Origin: Streptosporangium carneum
GTDB taxonomy: Bacteria; Actinomycetota; Actinomycetes; Streptosporangiales; Streptosporangiaceae
Length of the DNA stretch: 64,000 nucleotides
Reading direction: 5' to 3'
Assembly: GCF_027922005.1 (NCBI RefSeq)
Contig: NZ_BSEV01000016.1
Span: 62,001 to 126,000, forward strand
The notes beneath the pieces are model-generated. The model was given only the letters and a program-made list of their open reading frames with translations, searched no databases and was not told the DNA's origin. Shown piece by piece: positions 42,131-51,014 of the stretch. How positions within the stretch are numbered: the stretch's first letter is position 1; every line of letters begins with the position of its first letter. Both the position numbers and the translations under genes were made by a program.

Positions 42131-43363
42131 ATGTCGCCCTACCTGCTCGGTTTGCGCCTTTCCGGGCGGCGGGTGCTCGTCGTTGGTGGGGGACGCGTCG
42201 CCCAGCGACGTGTCCCGGCGCTGCTGGAGGCAGGGGCCCTGGTCACCATCGTCTCGACGAGCGTCACGCACGCCCTCGACGATCTCATCGCGACCGGTCG
42301 TGTGACCTGGGAGGCCAGGCCCTACCAGGTCGGCGACGTCGACGGCGCCTGGCTGGTCCAGGCCTGCACGGACGACCGCGCGGTGAACACCGCGATCGCC
42401 GCCGAGGCCGAGGCCAAGCGGATCTGGTGCGTGCGCGCGGACGACAAGGAGGCGTCGGCCGCCTGGACGCCCGCCAGCGGGCGGGTGGACGAGATCAACG
42501 TGGCGGTCACCGCCGGGGGCGACCCCCGCAGGGCCGCGGGCATCAGGGACGCCGTCGTGGAGGCGCTCCGCGACGGCACGGTCGACGCCAGGCGCAACCG
42601 CACCAAGCCGGTCGGCGTCGCGCTGGTCGGCGGCGGTCCCGGCGACCCCGGCCTGATCACGGTCCGTGGACGGCAGCTCCTCGCCCAGGCCGACGTCGTC
42701 GTCGCCGACCGTCTCGCCCCGCAGGCGCTGCTCGACGAGCTCTCCCCGGACGTCGAGCTGATCGACGCCGCGAAGATCCCCTACGGCCGCTACCTGGCCC
42801 AGGAAAGGATCAACGAGCTGCTGGTCGAGCACGCGAAGCAGGGCAAGTTCGTGGTCCGCCTCAAGGGAGGCGACCCGTTCGTCTTCGGCCGAGGCGGTGA
42901 GGAGATGCTCGCCTGTGCCCGTGAGGGCATCCCCGTCATCATCGTCCCCGGCATCACCAGCCCGGTCGCGGTGCCCGCCGCCGCCAACGTGCCGGTGACG
43001 CATCGCGGAGTGAGCCAGGAGTTCCATGTGATCTCCGTGCACGTTCCGCCGGGGGACGCCCGGTCCACCGTCGACTGGCCGAACCTGGCGAGATCCGCCG
43101 GAACCCTGGTGCTCATGATGGCTGTCGAGCGAATCGGGGCGATCGCCGAAACGCTCACACAAGAGGGACGTTCGCCAGAAACTCCCGTAATGGTGGTACA
43201 GGACGGTACTCTTCCCACCCAGCGAGTTCTTCACGCCACGTTGTCCACCGTGGCGGAACGCGTGACCACGGCTGGAATCCGGCCACCTGCGATCGTGATC
43301 GTTGGCGATGTCGTGAAGGTCGGCCAGGAGGTCGAGATGGTTCGAGCGGAGCGGGTACCGTGA
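42131..43363 (+). CDS. cysG: Siroheme synthase CysG (fused dehydrogenase/chelatase and uroporphyrinogen-III methyltransferase)
   Basis: A 410-residue protein. The N-terminal CysG-B module has VLVVGGGRVAQRRVPALLEAG and ACTDDRAVN; the C-terminal SUMT module has GGGPGDPGLITVRG, RLKGGDPFVFGRGGEE and PGITSPVAVPA. It converts uroporphyrinogen III to precorrin-2 and on to siroheme; precorrin-2 is also the cobalamin branch point. Its stop overlaps the GTG of the dynamin gene by four bases, an unexpected coupling. Confidence 0.92.
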   Translation: MSPYLLGLRLSGRRVLVVGGGRVAQRRVPALLEAGALVTIVSTSVTHALDDLIATGRVTWEARPYQVGDVDGAWLVQACTDDRAVNTAIAAEAEAKRIWCVRADDKEASAAWTPASGRVDEINVAVTAGGDPRRAAGIRDAVVEALRDGTVDARRNRTKPVGVALVGGGPGDPGLITVRGRQLLAQADVVVADRLAPQALLDELSPDVELIDAAKIPYGRYLAQERINELLVEHAKQGKFVVRLKGGDPFVFGRGGEEMLACAREGIPVIIVPGITSPVAVPAAANVPVTHRGVSQEFHVISVHVPPGDARSTVDWPNLARSAGTLVLMMAVERIGAIAETLTQEGRSPETPVMVVQDGTLPTQRVLHATLSTVAERVTTAGIRPPAIVIVGDVVKVGQEVEMVRAERVP

Positions 43364-46300
43364 AGTCGGCTGCCAACAAGCCCCCTCACCCGGGCGAGCG
43401 CGACCACCGCCGCACCGGAGCTTCCCAGGACCCGCCGGACGACCTGCCGTCGGACGAGGAATCCCTCGGCGAGCAGACGGTCACGTTCCAGGCCATCCGC
43501 CCTGACGACGCGGAACCCGTTCACGCCTCAGGTCCGCGCCCGCCCGCCGTGGGAGACGGGGCCGCTGACGCCGCCGCCCTCGCGAGCAGGCGGCCGGCGG
43601 CTTCCCGTGGAGACGCGGGTGTGGCGTCGTCCGTCGGTGGGGACGGTGTCGCGCAGGGGGCGGCTCCTGCGGAGGCTTCTCGGCAGGGGTCTTCTGGTGG
43701 GGGGCAGGGGGGTTCTGCGGGCGCGGGTTCTGCGGTGCCGGTTAATGATGCTTTTGAGGCTTTTCGTCGGGCGGCTGAGGCGGCTATCTCGTCGGTGAAC
43801 GAGGTGGCCGCCGCGGCTCAGGCCAAGAGCGGTGGGGCTGCCGCGGCCACGGATGAGAGCGTCTCTCCCGTCGGCAAGGGCACCTCTCCTACCGGTCCTA
43901 CCGGTAAGGGCGCCGCTCAGCCGGGCAAGGACGCCGCTTCCATGGGCAAGGGCGCCGCGCAGGCGGGCAAGGGTGCTTCTCCTGGGGGTAAGGGCGTCGC
44001 TCAGGCGGGCGGAGGCGTTCCTCCTGCGGGTAAGGCCGTCACGCAGGCGGGCAAGAACGTCTCTCCTTCGGGCAAGGGCGCAGCTCAGGCGGGCAAGGCC
44101 GTTCCTCCTGTGGACAAGGGCGTCGCGCAGGCGGGTAAGGGCGCGACGGCCTCTCCGGCGGCCTCTCCCACCGGCAGGGACGCCTCCCCGGCAGGCAGGA
44201 GCGGCGTCGGCCCTTCCTCGAGAGGTGCTTCTCCCAGGCAGGGGAGCGGCACCGGTTCCTCCGCAGGTTCGCCCACGGGCGGGGACGTCTCTCCGGCGGT
44301 GGGAAACGCCGCCTCTCCTCGAGGAGACGGCGAGACCTCGCCCGCACGTGAAGGCGCTCCCGCCTCGAAGGAGGCCGACGCTCGTGGAGACGCGGGTGCG
44401 GCGTCGTCCGTCGGTGGGGACGGTGTCGCGCAGGGGGCGGCTCCTGCGGGGGCTTCTCGGCAGGGGTCTTCTGGTGGGGGGCAGGGGGGTGCTGCGGGCG
44501 CGGGTTCTGCGGTGCCGGTTAATGATGCTTTTGAGGCTTTTCGTCGGGCGGCTGAGGCGGCTATCTCGTCGGTGAACGAGGTTGCCGCCGCGGCTCAGGC
44601 CAAGAGCGGTGGGGCTGCCGCGTCCACGGGTGAGAGCGTCTCTCCCACGGGCAAGGACGCCGCCCCCACGGGCAAGGGCGCCGCGCAGGCGGGCAAGGAT
44701 GCCTCTCCTGGGGGTAAGAGTGCCGCTCAGGCGGGCGGAGGCGTTCCTCCTGCGGGTAAGGGCGTCACGCAGGCGGGCAAGAACGTCTCTCCTTCGGACA
44801 AGAGCACAGCGCAGGCGGGCAAGAGCGCTCCTCCTGTGGACAAGGGCGTCGCGCAGGCGGGTAGGGGCACGACGGCCCCTCCCGTCGCCGGGGGCGTTTC
44901 CCCGGCAGGGAGGGATGTCGCCGATCCCCCCGTAGGAAAGGACACCTCTCCCGGGAAGGGGAGCGCGGCGGGTTCTTCCGCGGCCAAGGAGGCTTCCCCT
45001 GCGGGGAAGGCTGTCACTCCTCCCGCGGGGAAGAGCGCCCCCGTTTCCCGCCGCGACGGCGCGGCCGTACCCGCCGGTGACGGGGGCCTCCAGGCTGCAG
45101 CCCCCGAGGCGAACGCCTTCGAGGCTTTCCGCAGGCGTCCCAGGGGTGTGCTGGCACAGTCAGGGAAGATCCGGCCGGAGGCCGGCGCGAAGACGCCCGC
45201 CTCCGCCGCTTCGTCGCCGGAGCATGCCCCCGCGTCCCTCCAGGGCGGTGGCGTCCCTCCCCTTCGAGCGAGCACCAGGAAGGACGATCCCCAGGCCGAA
45301 TCCGCCAAGGCGAACGCGGCGGACGCGGATGTCGTGACCTCGGCCGAGACGGTCGGCGAGGCTCCCGGAGACGGCAGCGGCACCGGGGCGGTCGAAAGCG
45401 CGCAGAGGAGCGCCGACAGCGACGCCGCTGGCGGTGTTTCGGCCTCCGCCCTCGGAACGGACGTGGTTTCCGACAAGACCGGCGTTTCCGACACGACCGG
45501 GGTTTCCGACAAGACCGGGGCTTCCGAGGCGAGCGCGAGTTCCGGCACGACCGGGGCTTCCGAGGCGAGCGCGAGTTCCGACACGGCCCCGGCCAGCGGC
45601 GTCGGCGCGGCTTCCGAGGCCGTCTCAGGCGGGGAAGAGCCCCCCGGCTCCGGCCCGGACTCGGACGAGATCGTCATTCTCGACGACGGCGAGAGCGTTC
45701 AGGATGAGGCGGACCAGGGCGAGACCGGTGAAGGCGAGGCGGACCAGGGCGAGACCGGTGAGGGCGACGCCGACCGGGAAGACGTCGAGGACGAGGTCGG
45801 TGGCGAGGCCGGGGAGACGAGCGGCGACCGGGTGCGGGAACTGCCGCTGCCCGACGCCGTCTCCGAGGCCCTGACCAACGCGCTCGCCGCCCTGAGGGAC
45901 AGCGTCACCGGCCTTCACTTCGGTCTCGACCTGCCGGGCGCGGAGGAGGCCAGGCGGGCGCAGAGCGAGATCCTCGCCCAGCTCGACGACTACGTGATCC
46001 CGAGAATTCACATGAGCACCGCTCCGGCGCTCGTCGTCGTCGCGGGCTCCACAGGGGCGGGCAAGTCCACGCTCCTCAACACCCTTGCCAACGCCAAGGT
46101 CAGCGCCACGGGCGTGCGGCGTCCCACCACGGGCACCCCGGTCCTCGCCTGTCATCCGGAGGACTACGAGTGGTTCGCCGAGGGTGACCTGCTCGGCAGC
46201 CTGAGGCGGTGGGAGGCCCCCGCTCCGAAGGCGGAGCCGGGCAGTCTCGTCCTCGTCTCCACCGAACGCCTTCCCACGGGCGTGGCGCTGCTCGACACCC

Positions 46301-47523
46301 CCGACATCGACTCGGTCGTCGAGGAACACCACGAGATCGCCCACCGCATGCTCGACGCCGCCGACCTCTGGATCTTCGTGACCACCGCGGCCCGCTACGC
46401 CGACGCCCCCGCCTGGCGGCTGCTCCGCCTGGCCAAGGAGCGTGGAGCCAAGCTGGCCATCGTGTTGTCGAGGGTGCCCACCAAGTCCCGCGACGTGATC
46501 ACCAAGCACTTCGTCAGGATGCTCACCGAGTACGGCCTCGGCGAGGTCGACCGGTTCGTCATCAATGAGAGCAAGGTCACCGACGGCATGCTTCCCGACC
46601 ACGAGGTCACCGAGCTCCGGCTCTGGCTGACCGAGCTGTCGGTGGACGACCAGCGCCGGGCGCAGGCCGTACAGGCGACCCTGTCCGGGGCTCTGGACAG
46701 CTTCCGCACCCGGATCCCGGCGCTGGCCAGGCAACTGGAGGTCCAGGTGACCTTCAGGAGCGAGCTCAGGGGCGACGTGGACACCGCCTACGCCAACGCG
46801 CTGACCGAGATCGAGGAGGCGACCAGGAACGGTTCGCTGCTGCACGGCGAGGTGCTCGCCCGGTGGCAGGACTTCGCCGGGTCGGGAGATCTCATGCGGA
46901 CCCTGCATCTGCGCAGGCCGGGAAGGTTCGCGGGCAAGGCGAGCCAGCAGGCGCCCGAGCGGCTCAGCGCGCTGAAGTCCGCGCTCAGGGCGGGACTGGA
47001 GTCCGTCATCGTCTCCGCCGCGCAGCGCGCCGCGGAGGAGACCGTCTCCCGCTGGTTGCACCGTTCCGGCGCGGGAGAGGCCCTGATCGAGACCGCGGGT
47101 CTCGGCCGCGTCTCCGACGAGCTCTCTCGCAGGACCAGCCGCGCCGTCGGCGGCTGGCAGGACCACATCATCGAGTTGATCCGCACGGAGGGCGTGACCA
47201 AACGCGCGGTGGCGAGGCTCGTCTCCTTCGACGTCGAGTCGCTGGCGCTGATATTCGTGATCGGCCTGCTCGGCTACGGCTCGGCCGAGGCGGAGGGCAC
47301 AGGGGGCGGGCTGCCGCAACGGCTGGTGCACGCGCTTCTGGGCGCCGAGTCGCTGCGTACCATCGGCGCCAAGGCCCGCAGCGACCTGCGCGCACGGATC
47401 GCCACACTGTTCGACGATGAGACGTCACGTTACGTCCAGGCACTTGACGGCGCGGGCATCCCTGACGAATCTGTCGCCACCCGCCTTTACCAGGCAACGT
47501 ACAACCTTGAGGTCGCCCGATGA
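43360..47523 (+). CDS. Dynamin-like GTPase with a long repeat-rich N-terminal extension
   Basis: A 1387-residue protein. Residues 1 to about 830 are low-complexity Gly/Ala/Lys/Ser/Pro repeats, including two near-identical 88-residue blocks (83-170 and 342-429), each followed by a run of about 7-residue GKGxxQA/GKGxSPx repeats; an acidic segment follows. The GTPase has P-loop GSTGAGKS (896-903), a switch Thr in RRPTTGTP and a DTPDID G3 motif. The C-terminal helical region has a hydrophobic stretch (ESLALIFVIGLLGYG). It pairs with the next gene as in Streptomyces DynA/DynB, which stabilise division rings in sporulation septation. The extension is far longer than the usual family length. Start GTG 43360 is within the cysG stop. 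Confidence 0.8.
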   Translation: MKSAANKPPHPGERDHRRTGASQDPPDDLPSDEESLGEQTVTFQAIRPDDAEPVHASGPRPPAVGDGAADAAALASRRPAASRGDAGVASSVGGDGVAQGAAPAEASRQGSSGGGQGGSAGAGSAVPVNDAFEAFRRAAEAAISSVNEVAAAAQAKSGGAAAATDESVSPVGKGTSPTGPTGKGAAQPGKDAASMGKGAAQAGKGASPGGKGVAQAGGGVPPAGKAVTQAGKNVSPSGKGAAQAGKAVPPVDKGVAQAGKGATASPAASPTGRDASPAGRSGVGPSSRGASPRQGSGTGSSAGSPTGGDVSPAVGNAASPRGDGETSPAREGAPASKEADARGDAGAASSVGGDGVAQGAAPAGASRQGSSGGGQGGAAGAGSAVPVNDAFEAFRRAAEAAISSVNEVAAAAQAKSGGAAASTGESVSPTGKDAAPTGKGAAQAGKDASPGGKSAAQAGGGVPPAGKGVTQAGKNVSPSDKSTAQAGKSAPPVDKGVAQAGRGTTAPPVAGGVSPAGRDVADPPVGKDTSPGKGSAAGSSAAKEASPAGKAVTPPAGKSAPVSRRDGAAVPAGDGGLQAAAPEANAFEAFRRRPRGVLAQSGKIRPEAGAKTPASAASSPEHAPASLQGGGVPPLRASTRKDDPQAESAKANAADADVVTSAETVGEAPGDGSGTGAVESAQRSADSDAAGGVSASALGTDVVSDKTGVSDTTGVSDKTGASEASASSGTTGASEASASSDTAPASGVGAASEAVSGGEEPPGSGPDSDEIVILDDGESVQDEADQGETGEGEADQGETGEGDADREDVEDEVGGEAGETSGDRVRELPLPDAVSEALTNALAALRDSVTGLHFGLDLPGAEEARRAQSEILAQLDDYVIPRIHMSTAPALVVVAGSTGAGKSTLLNTLANAKVSATGVRRPTTGTPVLACHPEDYEWFAEGDLLGSLRRWEAPAPKAEPGSLVLVSTERLPTGVALLDTPDIDSVVEEHHEIAHRMLDAADLWIFVTTAARYADAPAWRLLRLAKERGAKLAIVLSRVPTKSRDVITKHFVRMLTEYGLGEVDRFVINESKVTDGMLPDHEVTELRLWLTELSVDDQRRAQAVQATLSGALDSFRTRIPALARQLEVQVTFRSELRGDVDTAYANALTEIEEATRNGSLLHGEVLARWQDFAGSGDLMRTLHLRRPGRFAGKASQQAPERLSALKSALRAGLESVIVSAAQRAAEETVSRWLHRSGAGEALIETAGLGRVSDELSRRTSRAVGGWQDHIIELIRTEGVTKRAVARLVSFDVESLALIFVIGLLGYGSAEAEGTGGGLPQRLVHALLGAESLRTIGAKARSDLRARIATLFDDETSRYVQALDGAGIPDESVATRLYQATYNLEVAR
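43606..44646 (+). repeat. In-frame 264-bp duplication inside the dynamin gene
   Basis: 43606-43869 and 44383-44646 are near-identical at a 777-bp (259-codon) offset. Both encode the PVNDAFEAFRRAAEAAISSV block and are followed by GK-type heptad repeats. The duplicated block uses many T-ending codons (GTT AAT GAT GCT TTT), unlike the rest of the window. A third, diverged NAFEAFRR copy sits near 45110 with GC-ending codons. Confidence 0.9.
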
Positions 47524-49160
47524 GTGTTGGCACCACCCAGACTCGCCAAGGTCTCGGCAGTCGGCTCGCCGCGCTGTCACGGATCGTGGAACTGGGACCG
47601 GGCAGGGTCGACCCCAAGCTCCTCACCGAGTCGGGGCAACTGCTGTTGCGCGCCGGTGACAGGCTCAAGCTCTCCGCGGACCACACGGTGGTCGCGCTCG
47701 CCGGAGGCACGGGAAGCGGCAAGTCCACGCTCTTCAACTCGATCTCGGGCCTCGAGCTCTCGCCGACCGGGGTCCGCCGCCCCACCACGGCCCGCGCCCA
47801 CGCCTGCGTCTGGGGTCTGGACGGCGCGGGCCCGCTGCTCGACTGGCTGCAGATCCAGTGGCGGCACCGCTTCGCCAGGGCCAGCGCCCTGGACAAGGGC
47901 GAGAGCCGGTTGCACGGGCTGATCCTGCTCGACCTCCCCGACCACGACTCCATCCGCGCGCTCACCGACACCGAGGCCGACCGGCTGATCCAGGTCGCCG
48001 ACCTCGTCGTGTGGGTGCTCGACCCGCAGAAGTACGCCGACGCCTCCACCCACAGGCGCTACGTGACCGAGCTGGCCGGGCACGAGGCGGTGACGATCTT
48101 CGTGCTCAACCAGGCGGACCGGCTGAGCCCTGAGGAGCTGGCCGAATGCGTCGCGGACCTGAACGACCTGCTGCGCCGGGAGGGCGTCGAGGACCCCGTC
48201 ATCGTCACCACCTCCGCGACCACCGGAGAGGGAGTCGACGAGCTCAAGACGGTCCTGGCCGACACCGTGGCCAGGCGCAGGGCGGCGGTTCAGCGCCTGG
48301 AGGCCGACCTCGACCGGCTCACGCTCCGCCTGGCGAAGGCCATGCCCGACAGCGGGGCGCCGGTTCCCCTCTCCTCCATCGACGACGCCCGCAGGATCGG
48401 CCTCACCGACGCGCTCTGCGACGCGGTCGGAGTGCCCGCCGTCGGCGAGGCCATGGAGAACGTGTACGGCGTGCGGTCCGTCGAGTGGGTCGGCTGGCCC
48501 TACAGCCGGTGGGCCGCCAAGCTGAGGCCGGACCCGCTGAACAGCCTGCGTCTCGGCGACCTCAGGGACGAGATCAAGGGCCTGACGGGAGGCTCCGTCA
48601 GTGCGCAGGCCGCCGAGGTGGACACCGCGGTGCGAGCCCTGTCGGACGGATTGACCGTCGGCATGCACGAAGCCTGGCAGAACGGCATCAGGGACGCCGC
48701 GCGCTCACGTTCGGCCGAGCTTCCCCAACTGCTCTCCGACGAGCTGTCCGAGGTCGCCCCCCGTCTCGACCGGGTTCCCGGCTGGTGGCGGCTGCTCCTC
48801 GTCTGGCAGTACCTGCTGGTCCTGCTCTTCCTCGCGGGGGTCGCCTGGCTGGGCACGGCTCTCGCCTACGGCGTGTTCGGCGCGGGAAGCCTGCCCGCGG
48901 GCCTGGCGGTGTTCGGTGAGGCGGCGTCGTTGCCGTGGGTGGGACTCATGGTCCTCTCGGTTCTGGGGCTCGGCCTGCTCACCGCCGTGGCCAGCCGTAA
49001 CTTCGTCATGCTCGGCGCGGGCAACGAGCGCGACAGGCTTGAGAGGGAGATGCGCCGCAGGGTCGGAACCGTGGCCTCCGCCATGGTCATCGAGCCGGTC
49101 GAGCGGGAGCTGGCCAGATACAACGAGTTCTACTCCGCGCTGCGGGGCGTGCGGGGCTGA
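47520..49160 (+). CDS. Dynamin-like/YfjP-type membrane GTPase
   Basis: A 546-residue protein with P-loop GGTGSGKS (62-69), RRPTTARAHA switch I, DLPDHDS (G3) and NQAD (G4). Two C-terminal membrane helices lie near 425-460 and 470-495, followed by a short basic tail. Domain plan and tandem position after another dynamin-like gene match the Streptomyces DynA/DynB pair. ATG 47520 overlaps the preceding stop. It would anchor the complex in the membrane. Confidence 0.85.
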   Translation: MSVGTTQTRQGLGSRLAALSRIVELGPGRVDPKLLTESGQLLLRAGDRLKLSADHTVVALAGGTGSGKSTLFNSISGLELSPTGVRRPTTARAHACVWGLDGAGPLLDWLQIQWRHRFARASALDKGESRLHGLILLDLPDHDSIRALTDTEADRLIQVADLVVWVLDPQKYADASTHRRYVTELAGHEAVTIFVLNQADRLSPEELAECVADLNDLLRREGVEDPVIVTTSATTGEGVDELKTVLADTVARRRAAVQRLEADLDRLTLRLAKAMPDSGAPVPLSSIDDARRIGLTDALCDAVGVPAVGEAMENVYGVRSVEWVGWPYSRWAAKLRPDPLNSLRLGDLRDEIKGLTGGSVSAQAAEVDTAVRALSDGLTVGMHEAWQNGIRDAARSRSAELPQLLSDELSEVAPRLDRVPGWWRLLLVWQYLLVLLFLAGVAWLGTALAYGVFGAGSLPAGLAVFGEAASLPWVGLMVLSVLGLGLLTAVASRNFVMLGAGNERDRLEREMRRRVGTVASAMVIEPVERELARYNEFYSALRGVRG

Positions 49161-49251
49161 GACGCGCCGCTTTCCCGTCGACCCGGTGCGTGCCGTACCG
49201 GGCCGTGCCTTCCTGAGCGGATCGCGGGGCGGAGCCGAACGGGCAGGCCTG

Positions 49252-49364
49252 TTCCCGTCCAACTGACACGTGCCTCAGCGTTCCCGTCCAGTCGGCGTGC
49301 CTCAGTTCCCGCCCAACCGGCACATGCCCCAGTGTTCCCGTCCAGTCGGGCACGTGCCCCAGCG
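49252..49364. repeat. Four tandem copies of a 25-30-bp unit
   Basis: Units begin TTCCCGTCC/TTCCCGCCC and end CCTCAG or CCCCAG: 49252-49280, 49281-49305, 49306-49334 and 49335-49364. They lie in a 520-bp gap (49161-49680) that otherwise holds no convincing gene. Confidence 0.75.
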
Positions 49365-49680
49365 TGGTTCGGGACGTCACGGTGGCCCGGAGGCGGCCTC
49401 GCCTCCCTCGAACAGGCCCGTGCCTCTCCGGGGGGCTCTGGACCCTTCGCGGTGACAGGACCTGTGCTTTCACAGATGTGGCTCGGGTGTTTCGAGGCGG
49501 GCCCCGGGGTGTTTTCCCCGCGTTGAGGACTGACAGGGCCTGCCGGGGCTGGTTGTCCACAGCTTTTCCGTACGGGCTCCCGTTGTCCCCAGAACGCGAT
49601 TCGGCACTCTGGGCGACAGGCGGCGCGGGCCAGTGTGTCTTTCACACGCCGGGCATCCGCCCGTTCTCATGGGAGGCACG

Positions 49681-50481
49681 ATGAACGACATCCACGTCAC
49701 GCTGACCGGTAACGTCGCCGCTCCGCCACGCCAGCACACCTTTCCCGACGGCTCGCGGGTCACCTCGCTCAAGGTCGCCTCGACGAGCCGTTACTTCGAC
49801 CGGGAGAACCAGCAGTGGTGCAACGGCGAGACGACCTACTTCGGTGTCCGCTGCTTTCGCGGGCTCGCCGACAACGTCGCCCAGTCGGTCCGGGTGGGCC
49901 AGCCGATCGTCGTGCAGGGACGACTGAGGATCCGTGAGTTCACCCACGACGGCGAGCGCCGCTTCATGCCCGAGGTGGAGGCGAACTCGCTCGGGCACGA
50001 CCTGCGCTGGGGGCTGGGGAGCTTCAGCAAGCCGCAGCGGGGTGGAGCGGCCCCGGTGTTGGGCAGGGACCAGCGGACCGAGCTCGACAGGGAGACGCAC
50101 GACTGGGCGATGGGCGGTGCCGCCCCCGCGGCGGACTTCGCGACCGTCCCCGTCTCCGTCACGGACTCCACCGTTCCGGATGCCTCCGGGGCCCTGGCCC
50201 CGGTGAGAGACGAGGTCGACGGTGAGACGGCCGAGACGACCGGGGGAGAAAGCGGCGCGGTGAGACGGGCCTCCGGCGGAGGGCGCGGTGCCAGGCGGGG
50301 CACACGAGGGGAGCACGGCGTGGCGGACCGCGACACGGTCCGCGAGACAGGTCACAGCGCGAGCCATGACGCGGATCATGGTCCGGGCCATGACGCGAAG
50401 GAGAGTCCGAAGGCCGGGCGAGGGCTGAAGCCCGGTGATGACGAGACGCCCTGGCCTGTGGAGGTGCGCATGGCCGCCTGA
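49681..50481 (+). CDS. Single-stranded DNA-binding protein
   Basis: A 266-residue protein. The OB fold is at about 1-115 (VTLTGNVAAPPRQHTFPDGSRVTSLKVAST; FGVRCFRGLADNVAQSVRVGQPIVVQGRLRIREF). The remaining 150 residues are disordered. An acidic tip-like motif DDETPW, resembling the usual DDDIPF end, lies nine residues before the C-terminus and is followed by PVEVRMAA, so it is not terminal. It resembles the second, SsbB-like paralogue of actinobacteria rather than the essential Ssb. Repeat arrays lie on both sides. Confidence 0.85.
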   Translation: MNDIHVTLTGNVAAPPRQHTFPDGSRVTSLKVASTSRYFDRENQQWCNGETTYFGVRCFRGLADNVAQSVRVGQPIVVQGRLRIREFTHDGERRFMPEVEANSLGHDLRWGLGSFSKPQRGGAAPVLGRDQRTELDRETHDWAMGGAAPAADFATVPVSVTDSTVPDASGALAPVRDEVDGETAETTGGESGAVRRASGGGRGARRGTRGEHGVADRDTVRETGHSASHDADHGPGHDAKESPKAGRGLKPGDDETPWPVEVRMAA

Positions 50482-50532
50482 GGCCGAGGTCTCTGAAGCG
50501 GATTCCACCCGAGGGGTTTGCCTGAGGTGCCT

Positions 50533-50781
50533 GAGGTGGAGGTGTGTGAGACGGACACACCTGAGGCCGGCCTCTCTGAGGTGGACGTCTGAGGTGGAGG
50601 TTGTGAGACGGGGCGGCTGAGGTTGGGCTCTCTGAGGTGGAGGTGTGTGAGGCGGGGGCGGCTGAGGTTGGGCTCTCTGAGGTGGAGGTGTGTGAGGCGG
50701 GGGCGATTGAGGTTGGGCTCTCTGAGGTGGACATCTGAGGTGGACGTGCCTGACGCGGGGGTGGTTGAGGTTGGGCCCTCT
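50533..50781. repeat. 45-bp minisatellite, decayed coding repeat
   Basis: Units at 50533-50577, 50591-50633 (2-bp deletion), 50634-50678, 50679-50723 and 50737-50781, with two 13-bp partial units (GAGGTGGACRTCT) at 50578 and 50724. One frame reads a 15-residue repeat EVEVCEAGAAEVGLS. The first unit is in the ssb frame, but two stops intervene. Confidence 0.85.
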
Positions 50782-50920
50782 GAGGTGGACGTTCGAGGCA
50801 TACGTACCTGAGGCGGGGGCGGTTGAGCCGGACGTGCCTGAGGCGGGGGAGACCTGTGAGGAATGGGCGAAGGCTGTTCGGGGTGGGGTCTCCCGGACGG
50901 TTCTCCGCAGGAGGTTGTTC

Positions 50921-51014
50921 TAGAGACGATCCTCCAGAGAGCTGTCCTCTAGAGACGATCTTCCAGAGAAGGAGGCTGTCCTCCAGAGAGTCCGGAGAAG
51001 GAGGCTGTCCCCTC
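50921..51014. repeat. Three imperfect tandem units of 29-34 bp
   Basis: Units beginning TAGAGACGATC or CAGAGAGTCC and ending GCTGTCC(TC) at 50921-50949, 50950-50983 and 50984-51014. They are non-coding as far as can be seen. Confidence 0.65.

Noticed and set aside
49252..51014. Repeat arrays as a possible CRISPR locus
   Set aside because: Units are directly adjacent without unique spacers, unit length varies, and no cas genes are present.
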